Source: Acidobacteriota bacterium
GTDB taxonomy: Bacteria; Acidobacteriota; Terriglobia; Terriglobales; Acidobacteriaceae
Direction: 5' to 3'
Assembly (NCBI GenBank): GCA_013289685.1
Contig: JABCZL010000008.1
Span: forward strand, 274,946 to 338,945
Length of the DNA stretch: 64,000 nt
Below the pieces are notes generated by a model. It searched no databases. It saw only the letters and a list, made by a program, of their open reading frames with translations, and was not told the DNA's origin. This document shows, piece after piece, positions 58,125 to 64,000 of this stretch. Positions within the stretch are counted from its first letter, which is position 1. Each line of letters begins with the position of its first letter. A program made the position numbers and the translations under genes.

Positions 58125-59702
58125 CTGAGTACAACTTCTACCGAGCCGTCTACGGGCAGCGACTGGGACATCCACAGTCATCAGGATAAGGAACTGGTAC
58201 AGGGCCTCGGCCTGACCAGTGCCACCATGCTGGTCATGGGGTCGATGATCGGCTCCGGCATCTTCATCGTGTCGGCGGAGATTGGCCGCGAAGTCGATTC
58301 TCCGGCGTTGCTGATCGGGGCCTGGGCGGTTGCCGGATTCATGACCATCGTGGCCGCGCTCAGCTATGGCGAGCTGGCCGCCATGATGCCGCGGGCCGGA
58401 GGGCAATATGTTTATTTGCGCGAGGCGCTCGGGCCGCTCTGGGGATTCCTTTACGGCTGGACTTTATTCCTGGTGATTCAGACCGGGACCATTGCCGCTG
58501 TCGGCGTGGCGTTTGGCAAGTTTCTGGGCGTTTTCTGGCCATCGATTTCTTCGACGCACTGGCTGCTGCTCATCTGGAAGGTCCCGCCCATTCGCATCGG
58601 GCCCATGGTGCTGGGCAACATGGATGTTGGAATCAATACCCAGAACCTGATGGCGATCCTGCTGGTGATTTTCCTTTCTGTGGTGAACATCTTCGGTGTG
58701 AAAACGGGCGCTGCGATTCAGAACATCTTCACCGCGGCCAAGGTTTCCGCGCTGCTGGGATTGGCGGTCTTTGGTTTCGCTCTCGGACGAAACGCGACGG
58801 CAGTGGCCGCCAACTTCGGGGCCAATTTTTGGCACAACGCGGGACTGACCGCGCAGCATGCCGTGCAGGTCGGGGTGGGTGGCCCCATCGTCATGGTTGG
58901 GACGCTGACCATCCTTGCCGTGGCTCAGGTAGGCTCGCTGTTCTCGGCCGATGCCTGGAATAACGTGACCTTCACCGCCGGGGAAGTAAAGAATCCCAGC
59001 CGGAACCTGCCGCTGTCGCTGGCTTTGGGCACGGGTGTGGTCATCGCGCTCTACATTGCCTGCAACTTTATTTATCTGACTGCCCTGCCGCTGGATGGAA
59101 CTGCCGGCGCAACGACGATTCTGGGACGAGGAATCAAGTATGCCGCGGAAGAACGCGTGGGCACAGCGGTTATGACGCAGATGTTCGGTTCCGTCGGCGG
59201 CCTGCTCATGGCAGCCGCGATCATGATTTCCGGCTTCGGCTGCGCCAATGGGCTGATTCTCTCCGGCGCGCGCGTCTATTACGCCATGGCAAAAGACGGT
59301 CTCTTCTTCCGCAACGTGGCCAGACTGCATCCTAAATACAAGACGCCCGCGGTTTCGCTGATGGTGCAGATGGTGTGGGCGTGCCTGCTGTGCGTCTCCG
59401 GCAGCTACGGACAGCTTCTGGACTACATCATTTTCGCGGTGCTGGTGTTCTACATTCTGACGATTGTGGGATTGTTCGTGTTGCGGCGGACCCGTCCGAA
59501 CGCCGTGCGGCCCTATAAGGCCGTGGGATATCCCGTGCTGCCGGTCATTTATATTGTGATGGCTTTATTCATCGATGTCGTACTATTGCGCTACAAGCCG
59601 CAGTTCACGTGGCCGGGGCTGATTGTGGTGCTGCTGGGGATTCCGGTCTACTATGCGTGGTCCAGGAGGTCGCGACGTGGCAACACAAGTGAGTCCGCCT
59701 AA
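58125..59702 (+). CDS. APC-family amino acid permease, apparent CTG start
   Basis: About 525 residues, 12 or more membrane helices. MLVMGSMIGSGIFIVSAEIG is helix 1 with the substrate-binding GSGIF break. Codons before this ATG (58227) encode a family-like cytosolic N-terminus (KELVQGLGLTSAT), but contain no ATG, GTG or TTG back to the stop at 58095. A CTG at 58125 lies 4 bases after GGAGG and is the best start. Starting at 58227 would delete the front of helix 1. It overlaps the next permease gene by 26 bp, so the two form an operon. Confidence 0.85.
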   Translation: MSTTSTEPSTGSDWDIHSHQDKELVQGLGLTSATMLVMGSMIGSGIFIVSAEIGREVDSPALLIGAWAVAGFMTIVAALSYGELAAMMPRAGGQYVYLREALGPLWGFLYGWTLFLVIQTGTIAAVGVAFGKFLGVFWPSISSTHWLLLIWKVPPIRIGPMVLGNMDVGINTQNLMAILLVIFLSVVNIFGVKTGAAIQNIFTAAKVSALLGLAVFGFALGRNATAVAANFGANFWHNAGLTAQHAVQVGVGGPIVMVGTLTILAVAQVGSLFSADAWNNVTFTAGEVKNPSRNLPLSLALGTGVVIALYIACNFIYLTALPLDGTAGATTILGRGIKYAAEERVGTAVMTQMFGSVGGLLMAAAIMISGFGCANGLILSGARVYYAMAKDGLFFRNVARLHPKYKTPAVSLMVQMVWACLLCVSGSYGQLLDYIIFAVLVFYILTIVGLFVLRRTRPNAVRPYKAVGYPVLPVIYIVMALFIDVVLLRYKPQFTWPGLIVVLLGIPVYYAWSRRSRRGNTSESA

Positions 59703-61326
59703 GATCCAGGGAGAAAGCAAGGGGCCAAATCTGCTGGCCACCAAGCCGCTGAACCTGCTGATGGAAGAGGCCCGCGAGACGGGCGAGCACAGCCTGAAGC
59801 GCACGCTCGGGGTTTTCCAGCTCACCGCGCTGGGTGTGGGCGCGATCATCGGCGCTGGCATTTTTGTCATGGTGGGGCTGGGCGCGCAGTATGCGGGGCC
59901 GGGACTCACTTTGTCGTTCGTTTTGTCCGGACTGGGATGCGCCTTCGCCGGCCTTTGTTACGCCGAATTCGCGGCCATGATTCCGCTGGCGGGCAGCGCT
60001 TACACCTACGCCTACGCCACGCTCGGCGAACTGCTCGCGTGGATCATCGGCTGGGACCTTACGCTCGAGTATGCCATGGGCGCCAGCACGGTCTCGTCGG
60101 GGTGGTCCAATCACTTCATCGAACTGCTGAACATTTTTCACATCAAGATGCCGCTGTGGCTGGCCTACGATCACTGGACCGCGCTGAAGATCGCGGAGAA
60201 TATGATTGCGCGGCAAATGGCGCAGGCGGCAGACTCCTCGCTGGTGGCGGGCTCGCAGGCGTTTCTCGATAAAGTAAGCGCCATTACCAGCACGCAGTCT
60301 CCGGAATTGCTGCAGCGGGCGCACCAGTTGCTGGGTGCCCCGCACATGTTTGGAATGGAAGTCGGGCTGAATCTTCCCGCCTTTATCATAGCTTTGGTAA
60401 TCACGGCGATTCTCGTGGTTGGCATCAAAGAGAGTGCGCGGTTCAACGCGGGGATCGTGGTCATCAAAGTTTCGGTCGTGCTCTTCGTAATCGCGCTAGG
60501 TGCTCGCTACATCAATGTTAGCAACTGGGGTACCGACTGGCACTCGTATGCGCCCAACGGCTTCGCAGGAATTGGCGCAGGTGCTGCCTACATCTTCTTC
60601 GCCTACATTGGCTTTGACGCGGTCTCGACTACCGCGCAGGAGGCCAAGAATCCACAGCGCGACCTGCCCATCGGTATGATCGCTTCCCTGGCCATTTGTA
60701 CTGTCTTGTACATCGCCGTGGCTGGCGTGCTAACCGGGATGATGCACTGGCAACAGATCAACATCGAGGCGCCGGTAGCGCGCGCATTTCTGGACCGGGG
60801 TCTCACCACCGCGTCGCACATTATCACGCTGGGTGCACTCGCAGGACTGACCAGCGTGATGCTGGTAATGCTGCTGGGCCAGACTCGAGTTCTCTACTCC
60901 ATGGCCAACGACGGCCTGCTGCCGAAGAAATTTTTCGCGGCCGTCCATCCCAAATTCCGCACGCCGTGGAAGAACACGATTCTGGTGGGCCTGCTGGCGG
61001 CGATCGTCGGCAGCCTGACTCCGATCGACGATATCGGCAGGATGGTGAACATCGGGACCCTGCTGGCGTTCGTGATCGTGTCGGTTTCCGTGATGGTGTT
61101 GCGGCGCACCAATCCAAATCAGCCGCGGCCCTTCCGCACCCCGTGGGTGCCCCTGATCCCGATCCTGGGCGTGATCGCGAACGGTTACATGATGCTTAGG
61201 CTGGGAATGTGGAATTGGATCCGTCTGATTGTCTGGCTCGCCATTGGCTTGGTTGTGTACTTCGCCTACAGCGTGAAGCACAGCCGCGTGCAGGCAATCG
61301 CTGCGGGACGAACGCCGGAAGCCTGA
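59677..61326 (+). CDS. APC-family amino acid permease (cationic amino acid transporter type)
   Basis: 549 residues from a GTG placed 7 bases after AGGAGG, inside the end of the upstream gene. Helix 1 motif GVGAIIGAGIFVMVGLGAQY, then YAEFAAMIPLAGSAYTYAYA, FAYIGFDAVSTTAQEAKNPQ and VMLLGQTRVLYSMANDGLLP, all typical of the YfnA/CAT group. An unusual extra segment of about 70 residues sits between helices 4 and 5. The last codons (GRTPEA) and the terminator are duplicated 745 bp downstream. Confidence 0.92.
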   Translation: MATQVSPPKIQGESKGPNLLATKPLNLLMEEARETGEHSLKRTLGVFQLTALGVGAIIGAGIFVMVGLGAQYAGPGLTLSFVLSGLGCAFAGLCYAEFAAMIPLAGSAYTYAYATLGELLAWIIGWDLTLEYAMGASTVSSGWSNHFIELLNIFHIKMPLWLAYDHWTALKIAENMIARQMAQAADSSLVAGSQAFLDKVSAITSTQSPELLQRAHQLLGAPHMFGMEVGLNLPAFIIALVITAILVVGIKESARFNAGIVVIKVSVVLFVIALGARYINVSNWGTDWHSYAPNGFAGIGAGAAYIFFAYIGFDAVSTTAQEAKNPQRDLPIGMIASLAICTVLYIAVAGVLTGMMHWQQINIEAPVARAFLDRGLTTASHIITLGALAGLTSVMLVMLLGQTRVLYSMANDGLLPKKFFAAVHPKFRTPWKNTILVGLLAAIVGSLTPIDDIGRMVNIGTLLAFVIVSVSVMVLRRTNPNQPRPFRTPWVPLIPILGVIANGYMMLRLGMWNWIRLIVWLAIGLVVYFAYSVKHSRVQAIAAGRTPEA

Positions 61327-61384
61327 TCGGCCTAGACTCTCAGGCCCTCCGCACAGCGCGGAGGGCCTTTTTGTTTTATAGTCG
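61303..61384. repeat. direct repeat copy 1: permease tail plus terminator
   Basis: 82 bp covering the last codons of the permease, its stop and its terminator. It is about 90% identical to 62049-62130. Confidence 0.95.
61343..61373 (+). terminator. intrinsic terminator of the permease operon
   Basis: GGCCCTCCGC-ACAGC-GCGGAGGGCC, a perfect 10-bp stem, followed by TTTTTGTTTT. Confidence 0.92.
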
Positions 61385-61406
61385 GTGAGTCGGTGAGTAG
61401 ACACAC

Positions 61407-61871
61407 ATGGCTATGATTCATGAGTTTGTCTTGATTTCCCGAGATGACTATGATCTTCGGAGTACTAGCTCGTTCTATGAACGCTTTAAGCAACTTCGCC
61501 GAGGGACTTACGTAAAACTTCATGACAGTCTCATCCACTATGTGGCCGATTCACTGCCGTGGTTCAAGTCCTACAATCCTTCAACAAGGAAAGCCCAAAG
61601 AGGCCTCAACTTTTGGGGCGTAACCGTGATTAGCCGGCGTGGAGCGCAGTCTGCCGCCGAGGTATTCGAAGCCTGGGCTGCACTGTTCGAAAACAGTCCC
61701 CCGACCCTGCGACTAACCGGGCCTTATTCCCGAACTGATGACAGAGAAGGATACGAGGCGCTCAAGTACGATCGCGACTCGACCGTGAGGGCCTTCAGGC
61801 GGCTAGCCAGGATGTGTCGCAAAGCCTCGGAGTCTCGCGGGAGACTCTTTGTACTGCACTTCGGAATTTAG
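61407..61871 (+). CDS. hypothetical protein (154 aa)
   Basis: Starts MAMIHEFVLISRDDYDLRST. Soluble, rich in Arg, Tyr and Trp (VADSLPWFKSYNP, LNFWGVTVISRRGAQSAAEV, AWAALFENSPPTLRLTGPYS). Not recognised. It is enclosed between the two copies of the permease-tail repeat and its GC content is slightly lower than the flanks, so it may have come in with that rearrangement. No clear ribosome binding site. Confidence 0.5.
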   Translation: MAMIHEFVLISRDDYDLRSTSSFYERFKQLRRGTYVKLHDSLIHYVADSLPWFKSYNPSTRKAQRGLNFWGVTVISRRGAQSAAEVFEAWAALFENSPPTLRLTGPYSRTDDREGYEALKYDRDSTVRAFRRLARMCRKASESRGRLFVLHFGI

Positions 61872-61877
61872 CTCCCC

Positions 61878-62072
61878 ATGAAGGCTCTCCGCAATCTCCG
61901 CACCATCGGCGCGCTCCTGCTGCTCGTCATGGCCGTTGGAACCGCCGGCTATCACTACATTGAAGGCTGGTCGTGGTTCGACGGTTTCTACATGGTGGTG
62001 ACCACGCTGACCACCATCGGCTACCAGGAGGTGCATCCACTGTCGCATGCGGGGCGCACGCCGGAGGCATGA
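61878..62072 (+). pseudogene. truncated potassium channel joined to a permease tail
   Basis: 64 residues. The N-terminal part is the start of a two-helix potassium channel: helix 1 (IGALLLLVMAVGTAGYHYI), pore helix and a filter-like segment (MVVTTLTTIGYQEVHPLSHA). Right after GR the sequence switches to TPEA and stop, identical to the end of the permease, followed by the copied terminator. Helix 2 and any RCK domain are missing, so no functional pore is expected. The junction falls in a GCGGG(A/G)CG shared by both genes. Confidence 0.75.
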
Positions 62073-62130
62073 TCGGTCCAGACTCTCAGGCCCTCCGCAC
62101 AGCGCGGAGGGCTTTTTTGTTTTATAGTCG
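62049..62130. repeat. direct repeat copy 2: permease tail plus terminator
   Basis: Second copy of 61303-61384, with about seven differences. It replaces the 3 prime part of the channel gene and ends 8 bp before the next start codon. Confidence 0.95.
62089..62119 (+). terminator. duplicated intrinsic terminator
   Basis: GGCCCTCCGC-ACAGC-GCGGAGGGC then TTTTTT. Same structure as at 61343, now 20 bp before the epimerase gene. Confidence 0.9.
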
Positions 62131-62138
62131 TGGGCGGT

Positions 62139-63707
62139 ATGAAAATTGTCACGGCAGCGGAAATGCGCGCCATCGACCGCGCCACCAGCGAGCGCTTCGG
62201 CGTGCCCTCGTTGACGCTGATGGAGAATGCCGGATCCGCAGTGGCGGAACATGTGCTGGCGCATTACAGCGCTGCGCAGAAGATTACGGTTTTTTGCGGC
62301 AAGGGCAACAACGGTGGTGACGGATTCGTGGCCGCCCGCAGGTTGCACGAGGCTGGGAAGACCGTGCAGGTCGTCCTGCTGGCCGATCGAGTAGATCTTC
62401 GCGGCGACGCGGCCGTCATGTTCGACAAGCTGCCGGTGGCTGCGACGGTCGTCCACCGTAGCGAGGACTTGAAGGACGAGCGGGTGCGGCTCGCCCTTTC
62501 TGCCGAGTTGTTTCTCGATGCGATTCTCGGCACCGGCTTCAGGCCACCCGTCACTGGCATGTATGCCGATGCCATCGCGATCCTGAACGCGAGTTCGGCG
62601 CCGGTGGTCGCCGTCGACATTCCTTCCGGGGCCGACGCAGATGCGATGGGTCCGCAGACAGGAATCATGGCGCGCGCAGATTCGATCATCACCTTCACCG
62701 CGCCGCGTCCGGCACACGTTTTCGGCGCACTTACGACAGGGCCGACTTACATAGCAGCGATCGGTTCACCGCCAGAGGCCATCGTTTCGTCACTGCAGCT
62801 GAACGTGATCACCGCCCGTGATTTCGCGCCGCTGATTGGGCCGCGTCCGGCGGATTCGAACAAAGGGAAGTACGGGCACGTGCTCGTCGTCGGAGGATCG
62901 GTCGGCAAGGCTGGATCGGTGGCCATGGCCGGGATGTCCGCGCTGCGAGCCGGCGCGGGACTGGCGACGGTGGCGACGCCGAAGTCTGTGCTGCCGACGG
63001 TTGCCGGATTTCATCCCGAGCTGATGACCGAACCTCTGACAGAAACGCGCGCAGGCACGATTTCAGCAGGCGCCGAAGCGCGGCTGGACGCGCTGGTCCA
63101 AGGGAAGAGCGTGCTGGCGATCGGACCAGGAATATCGCGATACCCGGAGACGGCTGAACTGGTTCGAACTCTGGTGGGCAAGAGCGACATTCCCACCGTG
63201 CTCGACGCCGATGGGCTGAACGCCTTCGAGGGGCAGACGATTGAATTGAGCGGCAAGGGCCGGGTGCTGGTCATCACTCCGCATCCTGGGGAAATGGCGC
63301 GGCTTGCGGGGTGCTCTACCGCCGACGTGCAGAAAGACCGGCTGGGCGTGGCGCGGCAGTTTGCCCGCGACCACGAATTGATAGTCGTGCTCAAAGGCAA
63401 CCGGACGCTGGTGGTACAGCCGGACGGCGAAGCCTGGGTCAACACGACGGGAAATCCTGGAATGTCGACTGGCGGGACGGGCGACATTCTTACCGGTATG
63501 GTTGCCGCCATGATCGCGCAACATCCGAAGGATGTGCTGCCGGCGGTGTGTGCTGCGGTGCATCTGCATGGCCTCGCCGGCGATGTGATGCGCGAGAGTG
63601 TGGGCGAGCATTCGATGGTTGCCACGGATTTGTTGCGAGGGTTGCCGGAGGCTTTCTTGCGCGCCCAGAAAACCGCGCGGGAGAAGTTCGTGGGTTGGAA
63701 CGGCTGA
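62139..63707 (+). CDS. nnr: bifunctional NAD(P)H-hydrate epimerase / ADP-dependent dehydratase
   Basis: 522 residues. N-terminal YjeF_N epimerase domain (about 1-215): MENAGSAVAE, CGKGNNGGDGFVAARRL and VVAVDIPSGADAD. C-terminal ribokinase-like dehydratase (about 225-510): GKYGHVLVVGGSVGKAGSVA, VLDADGLNAF, VITPHPGEMARLAG and TGNPGMSTGGTGDILTGMVA. It repairs hydrated NADH and NADPH. The ATG at 62139 is used; an in-frame GTG lies 9 bases upstream. It starts 20 bp after a terminator copy and must have its own promoter overlapping the repeat. Confidence 0.94.
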   Translation: MKIVTAAEMRAIDRATSERFGVPSLTLMENAGSAVAEHVLAHYSAAQKITVFCGKGNNGGDGFVAARRLHEAGKTVQVVLLADRVDLRGDAAVMFDKLPVAATVVHRSEDLKDERVRLALSAELFLDAILGTGFRPPVTGMYADAIAILNASSAPVVAVDIPSGADADAMGPQTGIMARADSIITFTAPRPAHVFGALTTGPTYIAAIGSPPEAIVSSLQLNVITARDFAPLIGPRPADSNKGKYGHVLVVGGSVGKAGSVAMAGMSALRAGAGLATVATPKSVLPTVAGFHPELMTEPLTETRAGTISAGAEARLDALVQGKSVLAIGPGISRYPETAELVRTLVGKSDIPTVLDADGLNAFEGQTIELSGKGRVLVITPHPGEMARLAGCSTADVQKDRLGVARQFARDHELIVVLKGNRTLVVQPDGEAWVNTTGNPGMSTGGTGDILTGMVAAMIAQHPKDVLPAVCAAVHLHGLAGDVMRESVGEHSMVATDLLRGLPEAFLRAQKTAREKFVGWNG

Positions 63708-63880
63708 ATGGAAATCTGTGATGCCGTGGAAGAGCGGCCCGCGGTGTCGTGGAAGAGCAGTCCTCGATGCGCCGTGGAAGAGTGGCCTTTTCAGGGCCGC
63801 GTTAAGAGCGGATACGCCGAGGGCTTTCAGCCCCGGTGGTTGCCTTTCATCATGTCGCCGGTGAGAGCTTCACCGGGCTA
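63708..63880. repeat. repeat-rich spacer (GTGGAAGAG units)
   Basis: Three imperfect copies of GCCGTGGAAGAGCGG at about 63723, 63746 and 63770, then a hairpin CGGTGA-GAGCT-TCACCG near 63863. No gene supported. Confidence 0.6.
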
Positions 63881-64000
63881 AACAGAGTGCTGAAAAACTC
63901 ATATGCCTTGCACAGGAAAATAGGGTAAGAAAGCAGGCATGCGCGGAGACGATCAGCAACAGGATGGGGTGTTCAGCTATGTCAGTCTGGAACAGCGGGT
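63881..64000 (+). mobile_element. left end of a second insertion sequence (cut by the window)
   Basis: CAGAGTGCTGAAAAACTCAT looks like an outer end, followed by the start of a transposase gene at 63939. The right end is outside the window, so the boundary is a guess. Confidence 0.5.
63939..64000 (+). CDS. transposase N-terminus, IS1182/IS5-like (partial)
   Basis: Twenty residues are visible: MRGDDQQQDGVFSYVSLEQR. The pattern MRGxDxQQxxxFSYxSxExRV is the usual opening of IS1182/IS5-type transposases that I recall from acidobacterial and other genomes. The frame continues beyond the window. No catalytic residues are in view. Confidence 0.6.
   Translation, partial: MRGDDQQQDGVFSYVSLEQR

Noticed and set aside
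63708..63881. 58-codon open frame right after the epimerase gene (tsaE expected there in many genomes)
   Set aside because: The frame is built from GTGGAAGAG repeats and hairpins and has no P-loop.

Overview
The window is chromosomal DNA of high GC from a Gram-negative bacterium, most likely an Acidobacteriota member of the Terriglobia. This rests on two MacB/FtsX-type orphan permeases of the acidobacterial duplicated type (18.2-20.8 kb and 32.2-34.6 kb), futalosine-pathway menaquinone synthesis (mqnC), outer-membrane barrels and a lipid A-type acyltransferase, many secreted proteins of unknown function, and several families of short palindromic repeats between genes. The assignment comes from gene content only; no rRNA or tRNA gene was seen.

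Layout. (1) 0.2-2.4 kb is a complete IS1595-type transposon: inverted ends, an 8-bp target duplication, a DDE transposase, a small antisense lysine-rich ORF and a membrane-anchored passenger gene. It sits just upstream of mqnC. (2) 3.8-17.9 kb is a mosaic of single genes: membrane proteins, an ankyrin protein, a type IV pilin behind a sigma-54-like promoter, an SDR enzyme, a GAF-domain membrane protein, a LolA-like protein, a prolyl oligopeptidase and a secreted putative metalloprotein. (3) 18-34.6 kb holds the two orphan permeases, a four-gene minus-strand operon (SdpR-like repressor, SdpI-like membrane protein, two secreted proteins sharing a beta domain), two adjacent genes that share a duplicated upstream region and signal peptide, a LuxR-type regulator with a degenerate receiver, a SYLF protein and an acyltransferase. 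(4) 34.7-47.3 kb has a secreted beta-carbonic anhydrase, ArgD-like aminotransferase, hydrolase, DedA protein, twin outer-membrane barrels, DoxX protein and a three-gene envelope cluster with two paralogs. (5) 47.7-53.7 kb is a small HTH gene followed by pilMNOPQ, the type IV pilus alignment complex and secretin. (6) 53.9-63.7 kb is mostly metabolism: Xaa-Pro peptidase, accB, accC, thiE, two amino acid permeases and the bifunctional NAD(P)HX repair enzyme. A truncated potassium channel lies between two copies of a permease tail plus terminator. (7) The window ends inside a second insertion sequence.

How the genes work together. pilA (7.6 kb) and pilMNOPQ (48-53.7 kb) supply the major pilin and the machine core of one type IV pilus. 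accB and accC make the biotin carrier and biotin carboxylase subunits that feed malonyl-CoA synthesis. The SdpR/SdpI pair looks like an autorepressed envelope-immunity module with two exported proteins added.

The clearest unusual items are the passenger-carrying transposon with exact boundaries, the Sdp-type operon, the shuffled promoter plus signal-peptide duplication, the permease-tail/channel chimera, a palindromic repeat inside thiE, and a permease that appears to need a CTG start codon. I found no CRISPR array, prophage or recognised defence system.
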